Shown here in pieces: positions 15,528 through 24,901 of a stretch of 64,000 nt of DNA. The stretch lies in assembly GCF_029892605.1 (NCBI RefSeq), contig NZ_JARXWF010000010.1:124001-188000 (forward strand), written 5' to 3'. The translations under genes and the position numbers were made by a program. Below the pieces are notes generated by a model, which was not told the DNA's origin, made no database searches, and saw nothing but the letters and a program-made list of their open reading frames with translations. The DNA comes from Parabacteroides sp. PM6-13. GTDB lineage: Bacteria; Bacteroidota; Bacteroidia; Bacteroidales; Tannerellaceae. How positions within the stretch are numbered: the first letter of the stretch is position 1; each line of letters starts with the position of its first letter.

Positions 15528-16279
15528 TTCTTGCCATTAGCCTTCTTCAGATATTGTTCCAAAGCGGCTGTCATGGAAGGGGCTTCAGGCGTGGGGGCTT
15601 CCACATCCAGGCGAAGCCCGGCATCTTTCACTGCTTTAGCCGTTGTCGGGCCAAAACAGCCTATCTTAATGTCTTCCTGCTTGAAGTCAGGGAAATTCTT
15701 CAACAAAGAAGAGATCCCGGAGGGGCTAAAGAACACCAACATATCGTAATCGAATGTCTCGTCCTTAGAGAATTCATTACTTACCGTACGGTACATCACC
15801 GCCTTAGTATAATCGATCTTCTTTGCATCCAGCATATCGAACAAATCGTTCTTATGCACATCGGAAACAGGAACTAAATACTTCTCTTTTGCGTGCTTGG
15901 CAACGATGGTCACCAATTCTTCCGGCTTACCGGCTCCATAGAAAATCTTTCTCTTTCTGTAAACGATATACTTTTGCAAATAAACAGCAATCTGCTCTGT
16001 TGTGCAGAAATACTTCATAGTCTCCGGCACTGTCACCCGCAGCTCCTCGCACAAGTTAAAGAAATGGTCAATGGCTGTACGAGCCGTAAAAATAATCGCT
16101 GAAAAGTCCAGAATCGATATCTTTTGTTGTCTGAATTCTTTCGCACTTAAAGGTTCTACCTTAATAAAAGGGCGGAAGTCGATATCAATCCCATATTTTT
16201 GAGCAATATCAAAATAAGGAGATTTTTCGGATGCAGGCTTCGGTTGTGAGACCAGCATTTTTTTAATAGTCAACGCCAT
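15524..16279 (-). CDS. hemD: Uroporphyrinogen-III synthase
   Basis: 251 aa. HemD closes and flips ring D of hydroxymethylbilane to give uroporphyrinogen III in tetrapyrrole synthesis. The sequence has the two-lobed HemD pattern with low conservation but typical blocks (ISILDFSAIIFTARTAIDHF, DMLVFFSPSGISSLLKNF, KIGCFGPTTAKAVKDAG). The hemD-rnpA-yidD order with DUF4271 upstream is the standard Bacteroidales arrangement and supports the call. Confidence 0.88.
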   Translation of the reverse strand: MALTIKKMLVSQPKPASEKSPYFDIAQKYGIDIDFRPFIKVEPLSAKEFRQQKISILDFSAIIFTARTAIDHFFNLCEELRVTVPETMKYFCTTEQIAVYLQKYIVYRKRKIFYGAGKPEELVTIVAKHAKEKYLVPVSDVHKNDLFDMLDAKKIDYTKAVMYRTVSNEFSKDETFDYDMLVFFSPSGISSLLKNFPDFKQEDIKIGCFGPTTAKAVKDAGLRLDVEAPTPEAPSMTAALEQYLKKANGKK

Positions 16280-16998
16280 AGAGTACTCAACGCGATAAAG
16301 TTATACAATAATACCGCCCCGTTTATGAATAGGAACAAGGGCGCTATTTCTTGGGCGCAAAGGTACAAAAACAAAAACAGATAATCACCCTTTTTAATTT
16401 GAAATATTCGGATCGTTTTATAAATAATAACACAACGACTCAGTAGATAGAATGCGGAAAAGAGGCCAAACGGATAGATTGGGTCGGTGTCGATGAACAG
16501 TATCCATAATAGAGGTATATAGAAAAGCACCCCCAACAAATCGAGCGACGCCTGATAGCCTACCTGCCAGAGCCGGTACGATTCTTTCTCAAAGAAAGTC
16601 CATCCGAGCAAGGCATAGATCCCTCTTTTGAAATAATAATACAGGAGCAACAACAGGAATAAAGACCCTGCATAAAGAGCTGTTTTTACACTGTCAAACT
16701 CCGTGGCTCCCTCCGCTTTTTTGTACCATATAAAGAGAAAAAGCGTGGAGAGAAGCAGGGTCTGGAAGGTCATAAACGCATGAAACACCCGCTCATCACC
16801 CTTCGACCCCTGCCCTACTTCGAACAGGCTTTGCCGGTGCTTCACCTGCACGATGTCTTTGAGCGTACGCAGGAATACGGGTGAGTAATAATAGAAAATA
16901 AAAGAAAAGGATATAAACAACAGAAAAACAATCCCCCATATCAGATCGTTCATCCATTGCTCCTGCCCTACAGGAATGCCTGTGTATCCTTCAAACAT
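16270..16998 (-). CDS. DUF4271 integral membrane protein
   Basis: 242 aa with about six hydrophobic spans, starting around residues 18-38 (IWGIVFLLFISFSFIFYYY) and ending near 220-238. The family is Bacteroidetes-specific and always near hemD; its function is unknown. It overlaps hemD by 10 bases, so it is translated from the same transcript. Confidence 0.85.
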   Translation of the reverse strand: MFEGYTGIPVGQEQWMNDLIWGIVFLLFISFSFIFYYYSPVFLRTLKDIVQVKHRQSLFEVGQGSKGDERVFHAFMTFQTLLLSTLFLFIWYKKAEGATEFDSVKTALYAGSLFLLLLLYYYFKRGIYALLGWTFFEKESYRLWQVGYQASLDLLGVLFYIPLLWILFIDTDPIYPFGLFSAFYLLSRCVIIYKTIRIFQIKKGDYLFLFLYLCAQEIAPLFLFINGAVLLYNFIALSTLWR

Positions 16999-17012
16999 GA
17001 ATCAAAAACTTC

Positions 17013-17414
17013 TTAGCGAATCGTTATTTCGGAATTTATTTGCTGCAGATCAAGTAATAAAGAGGCGATATCCTCTTCCCGCATATTCACCTTGGGACTT
17101 TTGCGGGGCTGTCCACTAAATGTATAATGCGCTCGCATAGCCTGCTGACCCACCTTTTCGAGGTTGACAATCTCTTTGATGGGTATCGGAAAAGAGCCGA
17201 TGATCAATTTGTCACTATCGGTCACGATCACCGCCTTGCGCTGTCGCTGATAGAACAGATACGACAAAGCCACCAGATTGATCAGCTGGAAACTTGCGCC
17301 CACCCAGTTCTTATCATACAACAGGGAGCCCACCAGGATGAGCCATGTCGCTACGACCACCCCGATTAGGATCTTACTTCCTTTAGACTCTACCACACCA
17401 TAAGCTGCTTTCAT
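17013..17414 (-). CDS. Small membrane protein, PH-like
   Basis: 133 aa with two adjacent transmembrane segments (ILIGVVVATWLILVGSLLY and a second near residues 38-56). A soluble C-terminal part of short strands follows (VIVTDSDKLIIGSFPIPIKE). It overlaps the following PH-domain gene by 4 bases. The layout matches the paired membrane-anchored PH-like proteins of Bacteroidales; the role is unknown. Confidence 0.65.
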   Translation of the reverse strand: MKAAYGVVESKGSKILIGVVVATWLILVGSLLYDKNWVGASFQLINLVALSYLFYQRQRKAVIVTDSDKLIIGSFPIPIKEIVNLEKVGQQAMRAHYTFSGQPRKSPKVNMREEDIASLLLDLQQINSEITIR

Positions 17415-17833
17415 ATAAACGAACTCTCTTTTTTGATTTCTATCTCAGCATTGAAACTCTTCAACACGCTGATAAACTCTTTTTTGTTGCGGGGAGAAAG
17501 CATCATCCAGGGGCCGGTCTCCGTGCCGATCAACAAGCGGTCGAACGAAAGGGCATAGCTCCAGGCCGGCATAATCGTAGGTTCGATCGTCCGGATATCC
17601 GCGATGGAGATCTTCTTCTCCGGGAAAAAGCTACAATGAGCAATCAACATTCCGTCAGCCGTTATGACATACCAGGTATTCAGAAACACATGGATGGTGA
17701 CAAGCGTAACCAATATCATGCCGATCATCCACCAAATGTTCGATTGCAGAAACACAGCCACACAGGCTATACAGACAAGAACCAGAAAAAGATGATATAT
17801 ACCACCGACCTTGGAGCGGAATTCTCTATCCAT
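17411..17833 (-). CDS. Bacterial PH-domain membrane protein
   Basis: 140 aa from the ATG at 17833 (MDREFRSKVGGIYHL), preferred over 17860 because the family begins at this point. Two transmembrane helices cover about residues 13-52. The remainder has the strand pattern of bacterial PH domains (WYVITADGMLIAHCSFFPEK, then ISIADIRTIEPT and MMLSPRNKKEFI). It may sense or bind lipids or peptides at the membrane, but this is unproven. It is in operon with the gene at 17013. Confidence 0.7.
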   Translation of the reverse strand: MDREFRSKVGGIYHLFLVLVCIACVAVFLQSNIWWMIGMILVTLVTIHVFLNTWYVITADGMLIAHCSFFPEKKISIADIRTIEPTIMPAWSYALSFDRLLIGTETGPWMMLSPRNKKEFISVLKSFNAEIEIKKESSFI

Positions 17834-17907
17834 TATACCTTCTATTATTTGAGGGCGCAAGTTAGTGAAAATAGTTGAAAAGGACGGAGGGTTGAATGAT
17901 ACAATTA

Positions 17908-18801
17908 TTAGTCACATGTCGTATCAGGCATGATCGAATCACATCGTAGGAGCACTTGCGCTTCAGCGCTTTCAGCATCGATAGAAGCCGTTGCTTTCAG
18001 GCGGATATTCTGCTGTGTAATATTGAAAAAGGCAGAGCCGATATCCAGGCGGGAAGTAAGCGTTTGCCCGTCGGAAAGAGTAAACGAGAGGATCAATTCA
18101 TGGGAGACCTTCCGGTTTGCATCTTCGCTACCATCCCAAAGGAAAAGCTGCCCCTCGAATTTTCCGGCTTTTTTTTGCAAGTAAAGAGGCACCTCTACGG
18201 TATTCTCCCGGTTTACCGCCCGGTCGGACACATGCAAAACCGGCGCAACCCCGGACAACAGACCTTTACATTCCTTGATTTTGTCCCTATCCTTCTCATC
18301 CACCTCTATTTCAAACAAGACACGTTTCGTGAAATAGGTAGGTGTTAAAGTGATCGTTTTATGTTGGTCGGCAACAATAACCAGGTCATGATAAGTCGCT
18401 CCATAAAGAGAAGACAGCGGCGCATCATCCTCTTCTTTATCAGCAAAATAAGCCTCCGCACGATCAAGCTGATTGCGGTGCCTTAATTTGATGGATCTGT
18501 TATTGTCATTGTATACTAAAAGCCCAAATTTCCCGGGAGGCAAGGCTATTTTCAATGTCCCAGTGTTACTCTCCGTTTGTATCATTGGCCCGTTATTCAA
18601 CGGATAAAAACAGTAACAAAGCGTATGCTGCTCTATCGATTCAACTCCTATATGTTTCCAGTCGATGATAAAAGTAGCTGTACCATACTGACGGGAAGAA
18701 GATGTCTCGGCTTTCTTCTTACAACTAAAAAAGAACAGACTTATTAACAAACAACACACAATAACACACCCAGTATATGCACGTTTATGGCACATTCCCA
18801 A
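17908..18801 (-). CDS. DUF5119 (fimbrillin-related) lipoprotein
   Basis: 297 aa. The signal peptide ends LFFFSCKKK with the lipobox Cys at about residue 27. The body shows the two beta-rich domains of DUF5119/Mfa2-like proteins (YGTATFIIDWKHIG, then LPPGKFGLLVYNDN and ITLTPTYFTKRVLFEIEVD). Members are surface lipoproteins related to anchor or minor subunits of Bacteroidales fimbriae. There is no fimbrillin operon next to it here, so it may act alone. The AraC gene upstream reads in the same direction. Confidence 0.7.
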   Translation of the reverse strand: MGMCHKRAYTGCVIVCCLLISLFFFSCKKKAETSSSRQYGTATFIIDWKHIGVESIEQHTLCYCFYPLNNGPMIQTESNTGTLKIALPPGKFGLLVYNDNNRSIKLRHRNQLDRAEAYFADKEEDDAPLSSLYGATYHDLVIVADQHKTITLTPTYFTKRVLFEIEVDEKDRDKIKECKGLLSGVAPVLHVSDRAVNRENTVEVPLYLQKKAGKFEGQLFLWDGSEDANRKVSHELILSFTLSDGQTLTSRLDIGSAFFNITQQNIRLKATASIDAESAEAQVLLRCDSIMPDTTCD

Positions 18802-18928
18802 GCTGTTTTACTAAATTAGTTCACTCGAAGCAAAGGTATTCAGAAGTTGCCCCTCGCTTATTGAGGATTCTGTTCAATAAGTTGTAAAAAATAAAACAGG
18901 GCTTCAGAATTTACAATTTGGAGTCTGT

Positions 18929-19783
18929 TCACTCACTCTCTTCCCGTTCCGCACGAATAGCACGGGGAGACTGCCCAAAGTTCGAGCGGCAGAAGTGAGA
19001 GAAGTTCGATAGGGATTCGAAACCGTATTTGTAGCAGATATCCGAAATAGAAAGATCGGTCGTGAGCAGGTCGACGTGAATGTCCTGGCATTTGCGTTTC
19101 AGCATCCACTGATAGGCTGGTTCGCCGAAAGTATCTTTGAACAGGCGGCGGAAGGTAGGCACGCTATAACCACCCAATTGGGCAAAGGCCTCCACATCTT
19201 TGACGTTTTGGTAGTTCTGCAAGATGAAATACTGGAAGCTCTTGCTATAGCGATAGATGGTCGAATAGAAAGCAGCCAGGTCCTTAATGGGATAATAGCA
19301 GTTGAGCAAAAACAGCAGCTCCGTTTGTTTCGCCTGCAAGAAAACAGAGCAACGCAGGTCACTATCCAGGAAGCTTTTCATTCCATAGAGGAAATTATGC
19401 AAAGGCTGGCAAGTATCCATCACTACCGCCCCGATATGTCCGGTCGACGCCATAGAGATACTTTTGTTATATCGCTCGTTACATACGTTCTGGGGGCGCT
19501 CAAACAGATAGAGAATCGCTTCGGTAGATTCCAATATCTGAAACTCGACGCGTGAGCCAACCGGTTGCAAAACGAACTGTCCCTCGCGGAAAATCGTATC
19601 AGGATGCTCTTCGCTATTTACCCGCACCTCTCCCTTAAGCAGGAAATACATCGTGTTTTGCAACACACGCTCCTGAGGGATAAGCACGCCTTTGGGGTAA
19701 GAGCGATACTTAAAGATGTGCTTCTGGTAGAACGTACAAGAGGCACAGTCAGTATATTTCGTACATCTAATCTGATCAAGCAT
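18929..19783 (-). CDS. AraC-family transcriptional regulator
   Basis: 284 aa. The C-terminal 100 residues hold two helix-turn-helix motifs (DVEAFAQLGGYSVPTFRRLF and LSISDICYKYGFESLSNFSH, followed by FCRSNFGQSPRAIR). The N-terminal half is a cupin-like effector domain, opening with a Cys cluster (CTKYTDCASC). The target is unknown; the DUF5119 lipoprotein downstream is the nearest candidate. It lies 11 bases after the glycosidase-like gene. Confidence 0.88.
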   Translation of the reverse strand: MLDQIRCTKYTDCASCTFYQKHIFKYRSYPKGVLIPQERVLQNTMYFLLKGEVRVNSEEHPDTIFREGQFVLQPVGSRVEFQILESTEAILYLFERPQNVCNERYNKSISMASTGHIGAVVMDTCQPLHNFLYGMKSFLDSDLRCSVFLQAKQTELLFLLNCYYPIKDLAAFYSTIYRYSKSFQYFILQNYQNVKDVEAFAQLGGYSVPTFRRLFKDTFGEPAYQWMLKRKCQDIHVDLLTTDLSISDICYKYGFESLSNFSHFCRSNFGQSPRAIRAEREESE

Positions 19784-19794
19784 TCCGGATCGAC

Positions 19795-21351
19795 TTATAA
19801 TTTCACTTTTTTTCTTTTTCCTTTCACACTCTCGTTGTGAAAGCGATCAACAGCTGTTACAACATATATATAGGTATCTGTTCCCTTATGATAAGGTAGT
19901 TGATAACGTTTTTCTCTTGTGATGGTCACCATATGCGAAGGATCATCCAGGTTGATAGTCTCCCCTTTCTTAAAGCGGTAAACCACAAAATAGGAGGCGG
20001 CTTCCGGATTGGCTGCATGCTGGGGCGCATCCCAATGCAGTATATATCCTTCGGGTGTCCATTCGGCTTTCAGCTTTTTCACCTCCTGAGGCGCACGGTC
20101 ATGCAAATGACTATAAGGAGGTATCAATGCCGGGTACGTATGGTAATGAGTCCGCAGACTATCGGCCACTCCGCCGTTGTTCCACAATAATTCATTGGCC
20201 GGCCAGAAACAATGCCCTTTCACATGCGACAGCGATTTCTCTTCCACCATTTTCTGAGTCAGTTGCTCGGCTTTCATCGTGCGCGCCACATCTTGCCCGA
20301 TATAGAGATGGCGATCACCAGCCTGTTTATCCCACCAACGTACTAACGTCGTATAGTCGGCTGCCGTATGCCCTATCTCCCAATACACCTGGGGCATATT
20401 ATAATCAATCCAGCCTTGCCGCACCCAATGCAACACATCCGCATACAGATCATCATAGTTTTGCAGTCCATTTGTTTCGCTACCCGAGCCATCTTGTGTA
20501 CTCTTTTGGTTGCGGTATATGCCGAAAGGACTGATACCAAATCTTACCCAAGGTTTTGCCAATAAGATTGTTCGTTTCAATTCGCTGATCAATAAGTTTA
20601 CATTCTCACGCCGCCAGTCTCCACGTTCTTCTTCCTGATAGCCTTTCGTCAATCCGTAGCGCTGGAAACTCCTGTCGTCAGGAAAAGGAAGCCCCGCCAC
20701 CGGATAGGGATAGAAATAATCATCCATATGGATGGCATCTACATCATAACGAGAGACAATATCTCGAACCACGCGACAGATATATTGCCGGTTGGCCGGA
20801 ATACCCGGATCGAAAAGGATTTGCTTGTCGTAGACAACGAAGCGCTCCGGCTCACGATGATACAAATGGTTTTCGGCCAACGTAACGGTCGTGTGATTAG
20901 TGCATGCCCGGTAGGGATTTAGCCAGGCATGGAACTCCATGTTACGGCGGTGACACTCCGGAATAAGAAACTCCATCACGTCAAAATCACCTTCAGGCGC
21001 ACGTCCCTGCTCTCCAGTGTAAAAACGGCTCCACGGCTCCAACTCGGAACGATAGAAGGCGTCGGCTTCAGGTCTCACCTGAAAAATAATCGCGTTTATC
21101 CCGCACGCCTGCAGGATATCCAATTTACGTATAAAATCTTTTTTAAGCTCATCCACCGTCATGGAGGCATATTCGCTTTGGTGTGCCGTCTGTATCCATG
21201 CGCCACGGAATTCCCGCTTCGCCGGCTCATCGCCCGGCATATCCGGCAAAACGACGCGCTGTGTCGAACAGGATATCCATGTCAGAAAAAGCAAGAAAAG
21301 CCCCAGGCGCACCGGGGAAAATCGTGGGTATATCCTATGCACTTTTTCCAT
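19795..21351 (-). CDS. GHL10-family glycosyl hydrolase-like lipoprotein
   Basis: 518 aa from the ATG at 21351, which begins a signal peptide with lipobox (LTWISC). The first domain (about residues 45-360) is the family-10-like glycosyl hydrolase GHL10 (FRGAWIQT, INAIIFQVRPEADAFY, HAWLNPYR, VDAIHMDDYFYPYP, VRFGISPFGIYRN). Members are thought to act on peptidoglycan or glycans at the cell surface. A fibronectin III-like domain fills about 415-518. The gene diverges from manC across a 197-base gap. Confidence 0.85.
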   Translation of the reverse strand: MEKVHRIYPRFSPVRLGLFLLFLTWISCSTQRVVLPDMPGDEPAKREFRGAWIQTAHQSEYASMTVDELKKDFIRKLDILQACGINAIIFQVRPEADAFYRSELEPWSRFYTGEQGRAPEGDFDVMEFLIPECHRRNMEFHAWLNPYRACTNHTTVTLAENHLYHREPERFVVYDKQILFDPGIPANRQYICRVVRDIVSRYDVDAIHMDDYFYPYPVAGLPFPDDRSFQRYGLTKGYQEEERGDWRRENVNLLISELKRTILLAKPWVRFGISPFGIYRNQKSTQDGSGSETNGLQNYDDLYADVLHWVRQGWIDYNMPQVYWEIGHTAADYTTLVRWWDKQAGDRHLYIGQDVARTMKAEQLTQKMVEEKSLSHVKGHCFWPANELLWNNGGVADSLRTHYHTYPALIPPYSHLHDRAPQEVKKLKAEWTPEGYILHWDAPQHAANPEAASYFVVYRFKKGETINLDDPSHMVTITREKRYQLPYHKGTDTYIYVVTAVDRFHNESVKGKRKKVKL

Positions 21352-21466
21352 GAAAAATTCAAAAAACACCAACAAAAGTAACAGGTTTTGAGCAGATAAC
21401 AAAGGATTTACACTAAAAACAGGGATTTAGTAGGAAGTAAAAGGAATAAAAATAAAAAGTTTTCGT

Positions 21467-21474
21467 TATGTTTG
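21467..21474 (+). promoter_or_regulatory. -7 box before manC
   Basis: TATGTTTG matches TAnnTTTG, 75 bases before the manC start. No good -33 element is visible 19-21 bases upstream, so the assignment is tentative. Confidence 0.4.
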
Positions 21475-21548
21475 TAAATAGTGTGCTTCTATCCCCTCTT
21501 GCAAAAGGGAGGAAAATCAACCGAAATACAAAAATAAAATAACAACAT

Positions 21549-22631
21549 ATGAAAGATAATTATTGTGTGATCATGGGCGGAGGTATCGGAAGCCGTTTCT
21601 GGCCCTTCAGCCGTGAGAGCTACCCCAAACAGTTTCTTGATTTCTTCGGTACCGGACGCTCTTTGTTACAAATGACTTTCGATCGTTTTAACAAAATCAT
21701 CCCGACAGAGAATATTTATATCGTCACAAATGAAAAATACGGCGATCTGATCAAAAAGCAGTTGCCCGAACTGGCCGACAAGCAGATCCTGTTGGAGCCC
21801 AACCGTCGGAACACGGCTCCTTGTATTGCTTACGCGGCTTACCATATCCGTGCCTGCAACCCGAACGCCAATATCGTCGTGGCACCTTCCGACCACCTCA
21901 TACAGAAAGAGGACATCTTCCTGCGCGATGTGCAAAAGGGGCTTGATTTTGTGCGCGACCATCAGGCACTCGTCACGATGGGTATCAAGCCGACTCGTCC
22001 GGAGACGGGATATGGTTACATACAAAGCGAGGATAAGAAATTAGGCGACTTCTCGAAAGTAAAGACCTTCACGGAGAAACCCAACCTGGAGCTTGCCAAG
22101 ATATTCTACGAAAGCGGCGAGTTTTTCTGGAACTCGGGCTTGTTTATGTGGAATGTGAATACCATCTTGGAGGCTTTCAAAGAATTCCTTCCCGACCTAA
22201 CGGCGCGTTTCGACCTGGGACTCGCTGCGTTCAACACACCGGAAGAGCGTGCCTTCATCCAGGAGCATTATCCCTATAGCCCAAATATCTCGATCGACTA
22301 CGGCATTATGGAGAAGGCCAACAATGTGTATATGCTTTGTGTGGACTTCGGCTGGGCTGACTTGGGTACCTGGGGGTCGCTCTACGAACTGGGCGATAAA
22401 GACGAACACGAGAATGTGATCCTGAAAAACGGAAAGGCTTTGATGTACGACAGTACAAACAACCTGGTATCGCTTGAGAACCAAGATCGCCTGGTGATCG
22501 TACAAGGACTCGACGATCACATTATTGCCGAATCAGGCAACGTCTTATTGATCTGCCGAAAAGAAGACGAACAACGCATCAAACAATATGTAGCCGATGC
22601 ACGGCTGAAGTTTGGGGACAAATACAATTAA
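21549..22631 (+). CDS. manC: Mannose-1-phosphate guanylyltransferase
   Basis: 360 aa. It makes GDP-mannose from GTP and mannose-1-phosphate, the precursor of GDP-fucose and mannose-containing glycans. The nucleotidyltransferase signature MGGGIGSRFWPFSRESYPKQ is at residues 9-28, with FTEKPNLELA and WNSGLFMWN later. It lacks the C-terminal isomerase domain of the bifunctional ManC-type enzymes, as is usual in Bacteroidales. The supply of GDP-fucose is relevant to the GT10 fucosyltransferase 19 kb away. Confidence 0.93.
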   Translation: MKDNYCVIMGGGIGSRFWPFSRESYPKQFLDFFGTGRSLLQMTFDRFNKIIPTENIYIVTNEKYGDLIKKQLPELADKQILLEPNRRNTAPCIAYAAYHIRACNPNANIVVAPSDHLIQKEDIFLRDVQKGLDFVRDHQALVTMGIKPTRPETGYGYIQSEDKKLGDFSKVKTFTEKPNLELAKIFYESGEFFWNSGLFMWNVNTILEAFKEFLPDLTARFDLGLAAFNTPEERAFIQEHYPYSPNISIDYGIMEKANNVYMLCVDFGWADLGTWGSLYELGDKDEHENVILKNGKALMYDSTNNLVSLENQDRLVIVQGLDDHIIAESGNVLLICRKEDEQRIKQYVADARLKFGDKYN

Positions 22632-22643
22632 TGAAGAATGAGG

Positions 22644-22710
22644 AATGAGGAATGAAGAATGAAGAATTGGAGACTGCTTAGTTTCAATTCTTCATTCTTC
22701 ATTCCTCATT
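22644..22710. terminator. Long bidirectional stem-loop between manC and the permease gene
   Basis: A perfect 26-bp inverted repeat (22644-22669 and 22685-22710) with a 15-base loop, built from GAATGAAGAATGAAG units. It lies between converging genes; the right arm touches the permease stop. The internal repetition (AATGA/GGAATGA units from 22631) suggests growth by slippage. Confidence 0.75.
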
Positions 22711-23921
22711 TAATTATTCTTCATTTTCCTCACCGGATACCAAGAGGCCAGGAAGCCAATGGTGATAACGGTAACGAAGACCAATAACACATCGCTGAAA
22801 AGCACCTGTATGGGGTAGGCGTCGATAATAAAGGCACCGCTCACCCCTAACGAAATCAATCCATAACGAATCTGCAGCCAGCAGAGAATCAGACCAATCA
22901 CAAGACCCGCTACGGCTCCGATGCCGGAGATCAGCCAACCTTCGAAAAGGAAAATACGCCTGATCAGCGCGTTGTCGGCTCCCATATTGCGCAGGGTTTT
23001 GATATCATCTTTCTTCTCATTGATCAGCATCGAAATAGAACCGACCAGGTTGAAAAGCGCAATCACCAGAATAAAACAAAGAATCAGATAGGTCACCATC
23101 TTCTCGACCTGCATCATGCGGAAGGCATCCGCATGCTGTTCGTGGCGATCCTGTACGAGGTAGTTGTCGCCTAAGATGCGGCATAATTGTTTTTTGACCG
23201 CCTGCACGTTGGCTTCCGGCGACAGCTTCAATTCGATCGACGAAACCTCCTTCTCATAGCGGTAGAGAGTACGCGCCAGTTCGATCGGCACAATCATATA
23301 GGAATCGTCGTAGACCGCCTGGTTGATACGGAAGATCGCACCCGTATAGGCATACTCCACATCAAATGAGTTTTGAGGCATCAAGGTGTTTATCCGCTCG
23401 TTTCGCTTCGGGGCATAAATTTCCAACGGAGTAACGAAACCGACCCGCGTGCCCAGGGTATACGCCAGTCCCATGCCCAAGGTGGCATAGTTGACAATAT
23501 CTTCCCGCAGGCGAAACTCGCCATCTACCAACGCCGGAGCCATATCGGTCAGCCGGCCGTAGTGACTGTCGACTCCTTTCACAATGCCTATCACCTGGCG
23601 GTCGCCGCATTTGATCAAGGCATTTTCCTGTAAGACCTCACTGAAGATTTCTATTTCGGGCAGTTGCCTGACAGCCTCTATCTCAGAGGCCTGCGGATCG
23701 AACACCTTGCCGGTACGGGGCATGATTTTTAGTTCCGGATCGAGGCTGCTGAACATCATCGCCACCAGGCTGTTGAAACCGTTGAACACCGAGAGGGCAC
23801 AAATCAAGGCCACCGTGGAGATCAACACACCGCAAACCGATACCATCGAGATGATATTGATGGCATTATGCGACTTCTTCGAGAAGAGGTAGCGGCGGGC
23901 GATATAGAAAGAGAGGTTCAA
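22710..23921 (-). CDS. ABC transporter permease, lipoprotein-release (LolC/E) type
   Basis: 403 aa with the MacB/LolE layout: an N-terminal transmembrane helix (about 20-45, INIISMVSVCGVLISTVALI), a long periplasmic domain (about 50-270), then three C-terminal helices from the FtsX domain. The opening FYIARRYLFSKKSHNAINII is typical of the LolC/E group that extracts lipoproteins from the inner membrane. No ATPase gene is adjacent. It lies immediately after rbfA in the same direction, as in many Bacteroidales. Confidence 0.85.
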   Translation of the reverse strand: MNLSFYIARRYLFSKKSHNAINIISMVSVCGVLISTVALICALSVFNGFNSLVAMMFSSLDPELKIMPRTGKVFDPQASEIEAVRQLPEIEIFSEVLQENALIKCGDRQVIGIVKGVDSHYGRLTDMAPALVDGEFRLREDIVNYATLGMGLAYTLGTRVGFVTPLEIYAPKRNERINTLMPQNSFDVEYAYTGAIFRINQAVYDDSYMIVPIELARTLYRYEKEVSSIELKLSPEANVQAVKKQLCRILGDNYLVQDRHEQHADAFRMMQVEKMVTYLILCFILVIALFNLVGSISMLINEKKDDIKTLRNMGADNALIRRIFLFEGWLISGIGAVAGLVIGLILCWLQIRYGLISLGVSGAFIIDAYPIQVLFSDVLLVFVTVITIGFLASWYPVRKMKNN

Positions 23922-23927
23922 GCCGGT

Positions 23928-24263
23928 TTACTCTTTCAAGAGTTTGTCGATGTTTTCGATGTAGTCTAAGGAATCATCGATAAAGAAACTGAGTTCGGGG
24001 ATGATACGCAGTTGCTTACCCACCCGTTTGCCCAGTTCGAAGCGGAGCGCTTTTGTATTGGTGCGGATCGCCTGGATCAGCTCCTCGCCCTTGTCCGACG
24101 GGAAAATGCTGAGATAAACCTTGGCAATGCCCAAGTCGGGACTGACGCGCACGGCGCTCACCGATACCAACGTACCGGGTACTCCCTGGGTTTGTTTCTG
24201 AAACATATCGCCCAATTCCTTCTGGAGCAGGCGTCCTATTTTGTTTAATCGTACACTTTCCAT
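23928..24263 (-). CDS. rbfA: 30S ribosome-binding factor A
   Basis: 111 aa, typical length. RbfA is a KH-like protein that binds the 30S subunit during late 16S rRNA maturation. Landmarks are RLNKIGRLLQKELGDMFQ at the start, then VSVSAVRVSPDLGIAKVYLS and RIIPELSFFIDDSLDY. It lies 6 bases before the permease gene and 11 after the methyltransferase gene, in one leftward operon. Confidence 0.94.
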   Translation of the reverse strand: MESVRLNKIGRLLQKELGDMFQKQTQGVPGTLVSVSAVRVSPDLGIAKVYLSIFPSDKGEELIQAIRTNTKALRFELGKRVGKQLRIIPELSFFIDDSLDYIENIDKLLKE

Positions 24264-24274
24264 CCTATTCTATT

Positions 24275-24901
24275 TTATTTTTTCCAAATGATTGTCAGTC
24301 CGTCGCGCAGCGGAAGAATCACCTTCTCCACCCGTTCGTCGTTTTTTATCTTCTCGTTGAAGGCCAGTATGCCCAGCGTCTGCTTGTCGGAGGCCACGGT
24401 TTCTTCGACCACTTTGCCGTCCCAGAGCGTATTGTCAGCCAGGATAATGCCACCCGGACGTATCAACGGGAATACAAGATCGTAATAATTTGTATATAAT
24501 CGCTTATCCGCGTCGATAAAAACCAAATCGTATGTTTCCTGTAGCTGCGGAATAATCTCCAGGGCATCGCCGATATGCAGGCGTATCTTCTCGCTGAGAG
24601 GCGATTGATCGAGGTATTTGCGAATGAAGTCTTCCATCTCATCGTTGATCTCGATCGTATCGACCCGCCCGTCGTCCGCCAACCCTTCGGCCAGGCAAAG
24701 GGTGGCATATCCGGTGTAGGTGCCGATCTCCAATACGCGTTTGGGAGAGAGCATGCGGCAGAACATTTTCAATATCCGCCCCTGCAAATGCCCCGACAGC
24801 ATGCGCGGACGAAGTAGGTTCACGCAGGCATCACGACTAAGCGTGGCAAGCAGTTCACCCTCCGGGTCGCTATGCGATAAGATATACTCCTCGATGGTCA
24901 T
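24275..24901 (-). CDS. Class I SAM-dependent O-methyltransferase (family 3)
   Basis: 208 aa. The SAM-binding motif is VLEIGTYTGYATLCLAEGL (about 56-74), followed by VDTIEINDEM and DLVFIDADKRLY with the metal-binding Asp, and ILADNTLWDGKV. This is the catechol-O-methyltransferase-like family 3 fold. The substrate is unknown. The start abuts the pyk stop with no gap. Confidence 0.9.
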   Translation of the reverse strand: MTIEEYILSHSDPEGELLATLSRDACVNLLRPRMLSGHLQGRILKMFCRMLSPKRVLEIGTYTGYATLCLAEGLADDGRVDTIEINDEMEDFIRKYLDQSPLSEKIRLHIGDALEIIPQLQETYDLVFIDADKRLYTNYYDLVFPLIRPGGIILADNTLWDGKVVEETVASDKQTLGILAFNEKIKNDERVEKVILPLRDGLTIIWKK